Assembly (NCBI GenBank): GCA_041917255.1
Contig: JAYRYA010000001.1
Location: 163,951-227,950, forward strand
Reading direction: 5' to 3'
From: Zoogloea sp041917255
GTDB taxonomy: Bacteria; Pseudomonadota; Gammaproteobacteria; Burkholderiales; Rhodocyclaceae
DNA length: 64,000 nucleotides
This document shows positions 1-9,320 of this stretch, in pieces. The notes beneath the pieces were generated by a model. That model did not search any database. It was not told where the DNA came from and was given only the letters and a program-made list of their open reading frames with translations. The translations under genes and the position numbers were made by a program. The first letter of the stretch is position 1, and the number at the start of each line of letters is the position of its first letter.

Positions 1-307
1 CGACGAGCGTGAGCGCGAGCTGGCGATCCTGCGCACCCTCGGTGCCCGTAACCGTCAGCTACGCTGGGCGCTGCTCGCGGAGTTCGCAGCGCTCGGACTG
101 GTCGCGGGGGGGCTGGCGGGCGTGGGCGCGACCGGCATTGGCTGGGCGCTGGCCCACTTCGTCTTCAAGCTTCCCTATCTGCCTAGCGCGTTACCGCTGC
201 TGGTGGGCGCGGTCGTCGGCTGTGCGGTGGTGATGGTGGCGGGGTGGACGGGTACGCGCCATCTGCTTTACCGCCCGCCGCTGGCGAGCTTACGTGCACT
301 GAAATAA
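1..307 (+). CDS. ABC transporter permease, FtsX-like, 3' end only
   Basis: The reading frame is open from the left edge (first whole codon at base 2) to a TAA at 305-307. The visible 101 residues are the C-terminal end of a membrane permease: a charged turn with the motif ELAILRTLGA, followed by two hydrophobic stretches around fragment residues 24-49 and 62-84. That motif before the last membrane helices is typical of FtsX/MacB-type permeases (YbbP-like), which work with an ATPase in lipoprotein, peptide or lipid handling. The partner ATPase and the N-terminal part lie outside the window, so the substrate cannot be named. Confidence 0.75.
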   Translation, partial: DERERELAILRTLGARNRQLRWALLAEFAALGLVAGGLAGVGATGIGWALAHFVFKLPYLPSALPLLVGAVVGCAVVMVAGWTGTRHLLYRPPLASLRALK

Positions 308-334
308 TTTACAGTTCACCGCGTTATACTCGGG

Positions 335-1723
335 ATGATGAATTCCGACGCCGCATTCCTGCTTGTCTTTCTGGGCGCCTTTGTGGTGCTTGTCGTGGCC
401 GTGCTGTGGCTGCTCGTGCAGCTTGGGCGTCTGGGCCAACGCGTGGATCAAGGTTTTGCCGAGCAGCGCCTGCAACTGGTGAAGGAGTTGCATGCCACAT
501 CGGTAGCCGGCAGCGATCGGGTTATCGATCTGGTGGCCACCGAAGTCGACAACCTACGCGACAGGCTCGATGCCGAACAGGCCGCGTCCCGCGAGGCGCT
601 CCAGCAGCTGCACCTGGCCCTGGTGGGCCAGTTGGGCAGCCAGAAGGAAGAAACGGTGCTGCGCCTCGCCGATCTTGCCAATGCTTTCGCCACCGGCCAG
701 GAAAAGCTGCGCAGCGAGATGCTGGCCGAGACGCTCAAGACGCTCGCCGACCATGCCCGTGCCGACCGGGAGCTCCTCCAGAACGGGCTCAGGAGCGCTT
801 CCGAGCAGCTCGGGACCAGCATCGAAGCGATGAACCGCACCGTGGGCGAGCGGCTCGAGGCAATCACCGGACACGTCAATCAGCGCCTCGACGAAGGCTT
901 CCGCAAGACCAACGAGACCTTTGCCAGCGTGATGGCCCGGCTCGCGACCATCGACGAGGCCCAGAAGAAGATCGGGGATCTCACCACCAACGTGGTGAGC
1001 CTGCAGGAGCTGCTCGGCGACAAACGGGCACGGGGGGCGTTTGGCGAAGTCCAGCTTGAGGCACTGGTGCGCAATGCGCTGCCGCCCGAGGCCTTTGACT
1101 TCCAGTTCACGCTGCCCAACGGTACCCGCGCCGACTGTGTGCTGCGCCTGCCTGAGCCGACCGGCATGGTGATCGTCGATTCGAAGTTTCCGCTTGAAAA
1201 CTACCACCGGATGTTCGCCGCCGAGGTGGGCGAGCTGGAGCGCCGCGCCGCCCAGTCGGCGTTCCGCAGCGACGTGAAGAAGCATGTTGACGCAATCGCC
1301 GGCAAGTACATCCTGCCGGAGGTGACGTCGGACGGGGCGGTGATGTTCCTGCCGGCTGAAGCGGTGTTTGCCGAGATCCACGCCTACCACCCGGAGGTGA
1401 TTGCATATGCCATGAGCCGGCGGGTGTGGATCGTGTCGCCCACCACCCTGATGGCGGTGCTCAACACCGCCCGTGCGGTGCTGAAGGATGTCGAAACCCG
1501 CAAGCAGATCCACGTCATCAAGGACGCGCTGGGCAAGCTCGCCAAGGATTTCAACCGATTCGACGAACGGATGCAGAGGCTTGCCACCCACATCCGCCAG
1601 GCTGGCGAGGACGTAGCCGAGGTGCAGACCTCATCCCGCAAGATCAGCGCACACTTCCAGCGTATCGAAGCCGCGCAGCTGGACGATCTGCCTGGTGCAT
1701 TGCCGGACAACACCCAGCCCTGA
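335..1723 (+). CDS. rmuC: RmuC family DNA recombination protein
   Basis: This 462-residue protein begins with a single membrane-spanning segment (about residues 8-30), continues with a long charged coiled coil (about 40-220), and ends in the conserved RmuC domain. The domain is marked by RGAFGEVQLE, then VIVDSKFPLENY, whose D-x-K fits the PD-(D/E)XK nuclease-like core known for the family. RmuC limits inversions at short inverted repeats in E. coli; the reaction is not well defined. Two ATG codons are adjacent at 335 and 338. The gene starts 27 bases after the permease stop and converges on the glycosyltransferase operon, leaving only 15 bases between the stops. Confidence 0.92.
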   Translation: MMNSDAAFLLVFLGAFVVLVVAVLWLLVQLGRLGQRVDQGFAEQRLQLVKELHATSVAGSDRVIDLVATEVDNLRDRLDAEQAASREALQQLHLALVGQLGSQKEETVLRLADLANAFATGQEKLRSEMLAETLKTLADHARADRELLQNGLRSASEQLGTSIEAMNRTVGERLEAITGHVNQRLDEGFRKTNETFASVMARLATIDEAQKKIGDLTTNVVSLQELLGDKRARGAFGEVQLEALVRNALPPEAFDFQFTLPNGTRADCVLRLPEPTGMVIVDSKFPLENYHRMFAAEVGELERRAAQSAFRSDVKKHVDAIAGKYILPEVTSDGAVMFLPAEAVFAEIHAYHPEVIAYAMSRRVWIVSPTTLMAVLNTARAVLKDVETRKQIHVIKDALGKLAKDFNRFDERMQRLATHIRQAGEDVAEVQTSSRKISAHFQRIEAAQLDDLPGALPDNTQP

Positions 1724-1738
1724 GCGGGCGGTGGTTGT

Positions 1739-3193
1739 TCAGTAACCCTGAAAATCCCTCAGCAGGAACACATACACCTCCCGCTTGAAATCCTTGTGGA
1801 TCGGCACCACGACCTTGCCGAGCTGCTCGCTGGCGGCGAAGCGGGCGGTAATGTCGGGTATTTCGGCCTTGCGGCCCACGTAGAGCACGTCGCGCCCGCG
1901 CTTGTCGGCGAGGGTGGTGGTGACTTCGTACTGGTCGCGCGGCAACCTGCCAGGGTTCCAGGCGGCGTAGGTGTTGGGATGAAGACGATAGACCAGGTGA
2001 GCGATGATCTCCCGGTCTTCTCCAACGAGGATCGCGCCCGGGTACTGGGCGAGGTAAGGTGCAACGCCGTCGGCCATGTTGATCCAGCCGCGGGCGCGTT
2101 TGAAGGGGTCGTTCTTTGCGGTGAGTTCGATACCGGCCACCCGCGCGATGTCCGGCCAGTGGTAGGCCGCCAGGGACGCCACGAGATTGACCACAACACC
2201 GGCAATCACCCAGCCGCGGCGATCGGCAAGAAACATTGCCGGCACCAGCAGGCAAGCCGCGACGAAGATCGGCGCAGCCCAGTTGCCATTGGCCCGGCCG
2301 GTTAGGGCCTGTAAGCTCACCAGCAGCAGAAGCGGCACGATGAAGATCAGGAGCGTGCGGTGGGCATCGTTACGCCACAGCTTGGAAGCGCGCACCAGCG
2401 CCCATACCAGCAGCACGCCGAGCAGCGGCCCGAAGGACAGCCACTGGGCGCCAATGAATTCACCCAGCTGGCCCGGATGCCAGCCGCGCTCGCCATGGCC
2501 GACCCGGGTGATCTCGGCGGTGTGGCGGAAGGTGGGAAAGTCGTGGGCCCAGTTCCAGTAGAGGTTCGGCGACAGGATGGCCGCGGCGAGCAGCAGGGTA
2601 ACCCACGGCTGCGGTCGTGCCAGCCAGCGGCGGTGGCGGGGCGACAGCACGATGAGCAGCAGCGCCGACGGCAGGAAGGCAGCCATCGTGTACTTTGACA
2701 TCAGGCCGATGCCGATGACCGCCCCGCAGGCGAGCCAGTTGGCCCAGCCATCGTCATCCAGCGCCCGCAGCAGAAAGAGCAGCGCCAGCGACCAGCACAG
2801 GAGCAGCGGTGCATCGGTGGAGACGAACAGGCCCAGCGCTGCGACGAGTGGCATCGACATGAAACCGAGGCCAGCCCAGAAACCGACCCGCGTCGAATAT
2901 AGCCGTGAGCCCAGCGCGTACAGCGCAAATGCGGTGGCCGGGTACAACAGCAGCGAGGGCAGCTTGATGGCAATCAGGCTGTTGCCGAGGATCGCGGTGC
3001 TGGCGGCGATCAGTGCGGCGATCACCGGCGGCTTCGAGAAGTAGCCCCAGTCGAGGTTTTGCGACCAACCCCAGTAATAGGCTTCGTCCACGTAAAGATC
3101 GATGCCCAGGTGGCCGATCACCCACAGCCGGTAGGCGGTGAGGACTGCGACGATGACCGCGAGGGGCGCGGCGCGACTGTCTCCGGTATTCAC
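1739..3193 (-). CDS. GT39-family membrane glycosyltransferase
   Basis: This 484-residue polytopic membrane protein has an early DEAYYW motif after the first helix and a later SKPPV motif, the hallmarks of the GT39/ArnT/PMT superfamily. These enzymes move a sugar from a polyprenyl-phosphate carrier to an acceptor on the periplasmic side. Around ten hydrophobic segments are followed by a soluble C-terminal tail of about 120 residues. It is the last gene of a five-gene minus-strand operon; its ATG overlaps the stop of the upstream ArnT-like gene by four bases. The donor and acceptor cannot be read from sequence. A second GT39 next to an ArnT-like one suggests two transfers or two acceptors. Confidence 0.85.
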   Translation of the reverse strand: MNTGDSRAAPLAVIVAVLTAYRLWVIGHLGIDLYVDEAYYWGWSQNLDWGYFSKPPVIAALIAASTAILGNSLIAIKLPSLLLYPATAFALYALGSRLYSTRVGFWAGLGFMSMPLVAALGLFVSTDAPLLLCWSLALLFLLRALDDDGWANWLACGAVIGIGLMSKYTMAAFLPSALLLIVLSPRHRRWLARPQPWVTLLLAAAILSPNLYWNWAHDFPTFRHTAEITRVGHGERGWHPGQLGEFIGAQWLSFGPLLGVLLVWALVRASKLWRNDAHRTLLIFIVPLLLLVSLQALTGRANGNWAAPIFVAACLLVPAMFLADRRGWVIAGVVVNLVASLAAYHWPDIARVAGIELTAKNDPFKRARGWINMADGVAPYLAQYPGAILVGEDREIIAHLVYRLHPNTYAAWNPGRLPRDQYEVTTTLADKRGRDVLYVGRKAEIPDITARFAASEQLGKVVVPIHKDFKREVYVFLLRDFQGY

Positions 3194-4752
3194 GGGCGGG
3201 CCTTCACAAGCACCACGCCGCCTTCCTGGAAGACCGTATCGACCGGGGCGTCAGGCGCCAGGCGGTCGATGCGGGTCAGGGCCAGCTGGCCGGGTTTGGG
3301 GTCACCCTTGAGCGTGACGGCCTGGCGATACACGCTGAAGCTCGGCGCGGTGGTGAAGCGCCAGAAGACGACTTCGCCACCAAGCTCCCTGGCCTTGAGG
3401 CCGGCCGCTTTGACAGGGCCCTGTACCAGTTCGCCGGCGTAAGGCACCACGACACCGGCCAGCAGGACGACCTGCACTGCGCCAGTCACCACCAGCTTGG
3501 CAAGCATCGGCATCCGCGGGAAGAACACGAGCGCCGCCCAGAGCACCAGCCCGCCGATGGTCGTGCCAATGTAGAAGCTGTCGGCCATTGGCAGCGCCCG
3601 CGCCAGCTGGGCACGGTAGAAGCCGTCGCCAAGATTGCTGCGGGAGAGGGCGTCGAACAGGTTGGGCAGCAGTGGGAACAGGATGAACAGCAGCCCGGGC
3701 AGCAGCAGATGCGGCCACGCCCGGCGGATCGATTGGGCGTGCAGGCCGATCAGGACGAAGAGCGGCGTACAGCCGTAAAGCACATAGTGGGGCAGCTTGG
3801 TGCCCGATAGCGAGAAGAAGCCCAGCACGAAACCAAACCAGATCCACAGGAAGCGTTGCAGCGGGTCGGCCAGCCCGGCACGCAGGCGAGCGAGGGCGCC
3901 GATCAGGAGGCCGCTCCATGGCAGCAGCAGCAGCGGCACCGCGAGCAGGTAGTAGAACGCGCTGCCGCCGTGGCCTTCGAGAGAGCCTGAGAAGCGCTGA
4001 ACGTTGTGACGCAGGATGAACCCGTCGATGAAGGCCTGGCCGTGAAGGTGGAGCGCGTAGGCATACCAGGGCGCGACGATGACGATGAGGATCGCCAGCC
4101 CGGCCGGGTTGAAGAGCATCTTCAGCCAGCGTACCCATTCGCCACGGCTGGCGCAGTAGAGGAAGCTCACCGCGCCGGGCACGACCAGCGCCACCGGCCC
4201 CTTGGTGAGTGCGCCAAGGCCCATCCACACGAAGGCGCGAAGCAGCGGCGCGCGTTGGCCGCTTTCGAGGTGGCGCCACATGTCGAACAGGGTGAGCGCC
4301 AGCAGGCAGTTGAGTAGCCCGTCGGCAGTGGCGGCGCGGCCGATGGCGAAGGGGCCCAGGGCGGTGCTCGCCACGGCCAGTGCGAGCAAGCCGGCGTCCT
4401 CGCCAAAGCGTTTGCGGGCAAAGAAGTAGGTGGCGTAGCTCCAGACGATGGCGGCCAAGGCCGAGGGCAGGCGAAAGGCCCACTCGCTGGCGCCGAAGAT
4501 CAGGTAGCCGACCGACTGCAGCCAGTAGATGAAGATCGGCTTGTCGAAGCGCGGCGCGCCGTTGAGATAGGTGAACAGGAAGTCGCCCCGTTCGAACATC
4601 TCGCGGGTGGCTTCGGAGAATGCGCCTTCATCCACGTCGAAGAGCGGTGCGCCCCCCAGCCGGAGCAGGAAGGCGACGAAGGGCAGGACGAGGATCAAGC
4701 GGCCGAGGGTGCTACCCGCGAGCCGCCTTTCGGTGCTGGCGAGACCGATCAT
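3190..4752 (-). CDS. ArnT-like GT39 glycosyltransferase
   Basis: With the ATG at 4752 the product has 520 residues. The frame is open further upstream, but that part would overlap the preceding gene and lacks family character; 4752 gives a 16-base gap. After the first helix come FDVDEGAFSEATREM, then GAPRFDKPIFIYWLQ, matching the DE and KPP-YW signatures of ArnT-type lipid A aminoarabinose transferases. The protein has many membrane helices and a periplasmic C-terminal tail. No ArnA, ArnB or ArnD gene is nearby, so the sugar is probably not aminoarabinose made locally. It works with the GT2 enzyme upstream, which would charge the polyprenyl carrier. Confidence 0.85.
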   Translation of the reverse strand: MIGLASTERRLAGSTLGRLILVLPFVAFLLRLGGAPLFDVDEGAFSEATREMFERGDFLFTYLNGAPRFDKPIFIYWLQSVGYLIFGASEWAFRLPSALAAIVWSYATYFFARKRFGEDAGLLALAVASTALGPFAIGRAATADGLLNCLLALTLFDMWRHLESGQRAPLLRAFVWMGLGALTKGPVALVVPGAVSFLYCASRGEWVRWLKMLFNPAGLAILIVIVAPWYAYALHLHGQAFIDGFILRHNVQRFSGSLEGHGGSAFYYLLAVPLLLLPWSGLLIGALARLRAGLADPLQRFLWIWFGFVLGFFSLSGTKLPHYVLYGCTPLFVLIGLHAQSIRRAWPHLLLPGLLFILFPLLPNLFDALSRSNLGDGFYRAQLARALPMADSFYIGTTIGGLVLWAALVFFPRMPMLAKLVVTGAVQVVLLAGVVVPYAGELVQGPVKAAGLKARELGGEVVFWRFTTAPSFSVYRQAVTLKGDPKPGQLALTRIDRLAPDAPVDTVFQEGGVVLVKARP

Positions 4753-4768
4753 GGGCGGAGAGCGATCA

Positions 4769-5827
4769 TCAGGCCTTGGCCGAGTGCCAGCCCTGGCTGT
4801 CATCGAGTGGGTTGGACTCGCGGGCGACGTAGGCCTGGCTCTGGCCGGATTCAAAATAGACCCGGGTGAGCAGTTCGGCCAGCACGCCGGTGGTGACCAT
4901 CTGGATGCCGGCGATCACGAAGAAGAAACCACCGAAGAACATCGGCCGCGTGCCGATGGAGGCGCCGGTGAAAAGCTTGAGGCCGGTGAGGTAGGTGAGG
5001 ATCAGGATGCCAAGCGCGCCGAGGCCCAGGCCGATGCCACCGAAGAAGTGGCCCGGACGGGTGCGGAAGCGCATGAAAAAGTACACGAAGATCAGGTCGA
5101 GGATGACCCGGAAGGTGCGCGAGATGCCGTACTTGGATTCGCCGAACATCCGCGCGTGGTGGGTGACGACTTCCTGGGCGATCTTGCGCGGCGTGGTGAC
5201 GGTGGCCAGCCACGCCGGGATGAAGCGGTGCATCTCGCCGTACAGGCGCACGTTCTTGATCGCGCTGGCGCGGAAGGCCTTGAGGGAGCAGCCGTAATCC
5301 TGCAGGTGCACGCCAGTGATGCGGGCGATCAGGCGATTGGCGATCTTGGACGGAATCTTGCGCAGGATCATCCCGTCCTTACGGTTCTTGCGCCAGCCGG
5401 CGACGAGGTCGAGATCCTCGCGCAGCAGGCGGCCGACCATCCGAGGGATGTCGATAGGGTCGTTCTGCAGGTCCCCGTCCATGGTCACGATGACGTCGCC
5501 GCGGGCGGCGTCCAGGCCAGCCTGCATGGCGGCGGTCTGCTTGAAGTTGCGCATCAGCGCAACGATGCGCACGTGGGGACCGAGGCGGGCCGCGGCCTTT
5601 TCGAGGTTGGGGACGGTGTTGTCGGACGACCCGTCATCGACGATCACCACTTCCCACGGATAGGGATAGCCGTCGAGGGCGAGGTGGATGCGCGCGAGCA
5701 GCGGATCGACGTTGTCTTCCTCGTTGTAGAGCGGCACCACCACCGACAGGCGATGGGGCGGCAGATCGGCGGGAATCTCCGCCTTGGCGGGCGGGAGCGG
5801 GGAATCGTAATGGGTGACGTCGGTCAT
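4769..5827 (-). CDS. GT2 polyprenyl-phosphate glycosyltransferase (ArnC/DPM-like)
   Basis: This 352-residue protein has a cytoplasmic GT-A domain (about residues 25-250) with LSVVVPLYNEEDN, VIVDDGSSDNT and the metal-binding MDGDLQNDP, followed by two C-terminal membrane helices (about 265-290 and 300-325). This is the architecture of ArnC, GtrB and dolichyl-phosphate mannose synthases, which transfer a sugar from a nucleotide donor to undecaprenyl phosphate on the inner face. The ATG at 5827 is chosen because it gives a 5-base gap after the upstream flippase-like gene and a normal N-terminus. It would supply the lipid-linked donor for the two downstream GT39 enzymes. Confidence 0.88.
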   Translation of the reverse strand: MTDVTHYDSPLPPAKAEIPADLPPHRLSVVVPLYNEEDNVDPLLARIHLALDGYPYPWEVVIVDDGSSDNTVPNLEKAAARLGPHVRIVALMRNFKQTAAMQAGLDAARGDVIVTMDGDLQNDPIDIPRMVGRLLREDLDLVAGWRKNRKDGMILRKIPSKIANRLIARITGVHLQDYGCSLKAFRASAIKNVRLYGEMHRFIPAWLATVTTPRKIAQEVVTHHARMFGESKYGISRTFRVILDLIFVYFFMRFRTRPGHFFGGIGLGLGALGILILTYLTGLKLFTGASIGTRPMFFGGFFFVIAGIQMVTTGVLAELLTRVYFESGQSQAYVARESNPLDDSQGWHSAKA

Positions 5828-5832
5828 GGTGG

Positions 5833-6804
5833 TCAGTCGGCTGAAGTTCGGGTGGGCGCCCCGTCGGCGGCGGACGAGGCGGATTGTATGTCGGACGGGG
5901 CGTCGCCGCGCATTTCTGCGGCCGCTTTGGCAGGGAAAAGCCAGGCGACCGCCCCGGAAGTGACCGCACAGGCAATAACGAAGAGATGCAGCGCCAGTGC
6001 CACCTGCAGGCCAGCCTGAAGCGGCACGCCGCTGGGCAGCAGGGCCGCGGCGGCGCCAGCCTCGTAGGTACCGAAGCCCGCGACGCCTTGCACCGGCAGG
6101 ATGGCGGCGAGCTCGGCCCCCAGCGCGCCAGCTGCACCCACGTCGAGGGAGGCGGGGATCAGGGCGGACAGCAGCCAGGCTTGGGCGGCGAGCTTTACGC
6201 TCCAGTTTGCGATGGTCCATACCCAGCCGTAGCGTGCATGCTTGGTGCTTTCGGCAAATGCGTCGCGCACCTTGGCGAATTTGGCGGTGATGCCGCTGCT
6301 GTCAGCCCAGGCGTGGGGGGCGCGCGCCCAGCGGGGCAGCCACCAGGCCATCAGCAGGACGCCCGCCACGGCGATGGCTTTGAGGGCGGGGTGCAGGCCC
6401 GGCCACACCACCGCGGCCAGCGCCATCACCACGAAGGCGTCCTGCAGGCGGAACCAGAACAGCGATGCAATGGCGCGGGGGAGGGGGACACCGAAGTTCT
6501 GCCGGAGGAGAAGCGGGAAGGCGGCCTCGCCACCCCGGAAAGGCACGACATTGATCATCGCGTTGTGGATCAGCGTGATGCGCAGGCAGGTGCCAAAGCG
6601 TCCGCCGGCCTGAACCCGGAATTCGTCGTAGATGCGCAGCGCGCGCAGAAGGTAGGACATTGCGAACCCGGTGGCCGAGAGGGCAAGCGTGGGCGCGCTG
6701 AGGCGCTGGAGCACCTCGCCAAGCCCGCGCCATCGGTCGTCCGCCATCAGCCAGATGAGCAGCCCGGCGGAGACGGCGATGGCAAGAAGTCGCTTGAGGT
6801 TCAA
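5833..6804 (-). CDS. Flippase-like membrane protein (lysylphosphatidylglycerol synthase TM-region family)
   Basis: This 323-residue integral membrane protein has about eight hydrophobic segments. It resembles the UPF0104/AglD-type transmembrane region first described in lysylphosphatidylglycerol synthase (FRGGEAAFPLLL and the glycine-rich GVAGFGTYEAG are typical). It is proposed to move lipid-linked substrates across the membrane. The TTG at 6804 is chosen as start: it is preceded by GGGAG at good spacing and overlaps the TGA of the PAP2 gene as TTGA. The frame is open further upstream but that stretch has no family features. In this operon it is a candidate flippase for the polyprenyl-phosphate sugar made by the GT2 enzyme. 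Confidence 0.8.
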   Translation of the reverse strand: MNLKRLLAIAVSAGLLIWLMADDRWRGLGEVLQRLSAPTLALSATGFAMSYLLRALRIYDEFRVQAGGRFGTCLRITLIHNAMINVVPFRGGEAAFPLLLRQNFGVPLPRAIASLFWFRLQDAFVVMALAAVVWPGLHPALKAIAVAGVLLMAWWLPRWARAPHAWADSSGITAKFAKVRDAFAESTKHARYGWVWTIANWSVKLAAQAWLLSALIPASLDVGAAGALGAELAAILPVQGVAGFGTYEAGAAAALLPSGVPLQAGLQVALALHLFVIACAVTSGAVAWLFPAKAAAEMRGDAPSDIQSASSAADGAPTRTSAD

Positions 6805-7634
6805 GAGTGTGGCTCCCTGTCTTCCATCAAGGCCGCGGCGGCTCCACCAATCCCCCAGGCGGCAAGGCCGATGCGGAACAGGCGAGCATCCGGTTGGCCA
6901 AGGTCGATGAACAGCATCGCAAGACTGGTCGCGAGGGCGATGACAGCCATGACCCGTGCGCCGCGGGAAGAATGGAGAAAATCGCTGCGGGTGGTGATCC
7001 ACGCGCCGAGTGCGCCAGCAAGCCAGCCACCCGCCGCCCCGGTGAGGATGTCCAGCGGCCAGTGGGCGCCCACGGCGATTCGCGAGAAGGCGACGAGACT
7101 CGCGAGCAGCAGGCCAGCGATTCCGGCACGCCAGCGGTTCTCAGGTCTTGGCCAGGCAAGGATGATCACCGCCGCGACGCAGAAGGCGGTGACCGAGTGG
7201 CCCGACGGAAACGCATGGACATAAAGCTTCTGGCCGATGAGGTTGAAGCTCTCGGGCTCCAGCACGCCGGCGGGGCGCATCACATCGAAATAGCGCTTGC
7301 CACCTTCGCTGAAGAGGATGGCCAGCGGCGCACCGATAAAAGCCGAGGCGAGCCACCGAGGCTGTGTCTTGATGGTTGCGGCGAGGAGGGCGATGGCGCC
7401 CAGGACCGATCCGCACACGGTGACTGAAGCCCACAGGCGCGGCGGCATGCTGCTGCTGGCAGCGTTGAGTTCGACGAACAGCTGCTGGTTGCTGTCTGCC
7501 AGGACCAGGCCGCCCGCAAGCCCCGCAAGAACGAGCGCGGGTAACAACGCCCAACCCAACGGGAAGGCGTCGCGGATTGGCAGGCCGGTTTGGTCGGTGG
7601 ATACAGGTGAGTGCAAGGCGGGTTCGTGCGACAA
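6801..7634 (-). CDS. PAP2-family membrane phosphatase
   Basis: This protein of up to 277 residues has about six hydrophobic segments and all three PAP2 acid-phosphatase motifs: KRYFDVMRP (K-x6-RP), FPSGHS, and SRIAVGAHWPLD (SR-x5-H-x3-D). Such enzymes dephosphorylate lipid pyrophosphates such as undecaprenyl pyrophosphate, or lipid A and phosphatidylglycerol phosphate. It is the first gene of the glycosyltransferase operon and overlaps the flippase-like gene by four bases. The start is uncertain: the frame's first candidate is TTG at 7634, and no ATG precedes the first helix. In context it may recycle the carrier lipid or prepare the acceptor. Confidence 0.85.
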   Translation of the reverse strand: MSHEPALHSPVSTDQTGLPIRDAFPLGWALLPALVLAGLAGGLVLADSNQQLFVELNAASSSMPPRLWASVTVCGSVLGAIALLAATIKTQPRWLASAFIGAPLAILFSEGGKRYFDVMRPAGVLEPESFNLIGQKLYVHAFPSGHSVTAFCVAAVIILAWPRPENRWRAGIAGLLLASLVAFSRIAVGAHWPLDILTGAAGGWLAGALGAWITTRSDFLHSSRGARVMAVIALATSLAMLFIDLGQPDARLFRIGLAAWGIGGAAAALMEDREPHS

Positions 7635-7678
7635 AACACTGCAGTCTACCTGATTGCAGGCCTGCCCCGAAATAGGTG

Positions 7679-9121
7679 TCAGGCTGCCCGGCCTGGCGTG
7701 CTGACGGCAGTCAATTGGACGCGGCGGCGGCCCGACTGCTTGGCTCGGTACATGGCGACGTCGGCGGCGCGCAGCAGACTGTCCTGGTCTTCGCCGTCGT
7801 CTGGAGCGATGGCAAGGCCGATGCTGCCGGTGATCGAGATCACGTGGCCCTTGACCTGGAAGGGGTGATCGAACACGCCGAGCAGCCGTTCGCCCAGGAA
7901 GGACAGGCTCTCCCGATTTCCCACATCGGGGAAGATGCCGACGAACTCGTCTCCGCCGGTGCGGGCGATCAGGTCGCTGATGCGCAGGGCAGACGTGAAT
8001 CGCTGAGCGACCTGAACGAGGAGTTCATCGCCAACCGCGTGGCCATAGGTGTCGTTGACCGGCTTGAAGCCGTCAAGGTCAACCGCCGCAACGCCCAGCA
8101 CAAGCCCCTGCTTGCTGCTGCGGGCGAGTTCCCGGGTAAAGTAACCTTCAAGAAAACCGCGGTTTGGCAGACCGGTAAGCGGGTCGTGGTTGGCCAGGTG
8201 CTGCAGGCACTCGTTGGTGAGGTGTCGGGCAGTGACGTCGAGGAGGGTGACGATGCGTAGTGGGCCTTTCTCGCTCTGGATCATCCCCGGGATGCGTTCG
8301 ATGGCCAGTGGCATGCCGTCGGGGCGTTCTCCGGTCCAGACGCCGTCGTCTTCTTGTAGAATCTCGTCGAGGCGCTTGCCGCGCAGTTCGCGGCGGGGGC
8401 GGCCGAGCATCCGACAGGCGGCCCGATTGGCGTCGGCGATCTTGTCGGTGCTGCCGAGGATGCATACGCCGGCGCCGATCTGGTTCATCATTGAGCGCAA
8501 CAACTGGCCCGAGCGCTCAAAGCGGCGGGTCTGGCGGATGAGCAGGGTGCCGACGATTGCGAAGGCCAGCACGCTCGTGCCCAGCGCCAGAATCACCAGC
8601 CGCATGGCAGCGCGGCTGGCTTCATCGCGCTTCTCGGCCAGGTGGACACCCAGCCCTGCGAGTGCAGGGCCGAGTGCGCGGAGTTCCTCGTAAGCGGCGC
8701 TTGAATTGGAAGCGTGGGCGTGCAGGCGCAGGAAGCTGGTCCAGCGGACAATGGCGTCGGTAAGGGTATGTCGGGTATCGGCGGCTTCGATCGGGAAGAG
8801 ATGGAAAGCGGTGCCGTCGAGGCCTTGCACGTCACCGCCGGTACGCAGGCTCTGCAGCGCCGCGGATAACCAGGAAACCTGGGGATCTGTGACTGTGGGG
8901 TTGTCGGGGAATTCGCTCCCGGACACGACGCTGGCACCGGCCACCAGCCGCCACACGACAATCGTCGATTCGCGCACGATCGCAACTTGATCGGAGAGTT
9001 CGATCTGGTCGACGTTGCGTTCGTAGGCCAGCGCCAGAATCGCTCCCTCGATAGCGCAAAAGACCACGGCGATGGCCCAGAACGTGCGCGACGACAGGAA
9101 GTTGGAGCGACTTGCGGTCAT
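7679..9121 (-). CDS. Membrane-bound PAS-GGDEF diguanylate cyclase
   Basis: With ATG at 9121 (an in-frame TTG lies three codons earlier) the protein has 480 residues. It has a membrane helix near the N-terminus, a periplasmic sensor region of about 140 residues, a second helix (about 172-197), a PAS-like domain (about 205-300) and a C-terminal GGDEF domain. The catalytic TGGDEF is intact at about 389-393, and RISD five residues before it matches the RxxD inhibitory site, so active, product-inhibited synthesis of cyclic di-GMP is expected. HDPLTGLPNR marks the start of the cyclase domain. The sensed ligand is unknown. It stands alone between the glycan operon and purL. Confidence 0.92.
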   Translation of the reverse strand: MTASRSNFLSSRTFWAIAVVFCAIEGAILALAYERNVDQIELSDQVAIVRESTIVVWRLVAGASVVSGSEFPDNPTVTDPQVSWLSAALQSLRTGGDVQGLDGTAFHLFPIEAADTRHTLTDAIVRWTSFLRLHAHASNSSAAYEELRALGPALAGLGVHLAEKRDEASRAAMRLVILALGTSVLAFAIVGTLLIRQTRRFERSGQLLRSMMNQIGAGVCILGSTDKIADANRAACRMLGRPRRELRGKRLDEILQEDDGVWTGERPDGMPLAIERIPGMIQSEKGPLRIVTLLDVTARHLTNECLQHLANHDPLTGLPNRGFLEGYFTRELARSSKQGLVLGVAAVDLDGFKPVNDTYGHAVGDELLVQVAQRFTSALRISDLIARTGGDEFVGIFPDVGNRESLSFLGERLLGVFDHPFQVKGHVISITGSIGLAIAPDDGEDQDSLLRAADVAMYRAKQSGRRRVQLTAVSTPGRAA

Positions 9122-9240
9122 GAACTGCAATTGTAAAATTAAAGCTATCGATAATTATCTCACATTTTTTCGCCTTTCGTTGTTCCGCCTGCTCCGATGT
9201 GCCATTCAAACCTGCGGTCGGAGTGATGGCAGTGCTCGGG

Positions 9241-9246
9241 TATAAT
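9241..9246 (+). promoter_or_regulatory. Possible -10 element for purL
   Basis: A perfect TATAAT lies 74 bases before the purL ATG. No convincing -35 sits at the usual distance, so the promoter is suggested only by this hexamer and its position. Confidence 0.35.
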
Positions 9247-9320
9247 CCCGAGTCTTTACGTAACCGGATCGTCGCCCTCGTCCGATCCGGGACGGTTTCA
9301 ACTTCGCGCCCATCCCTGTC

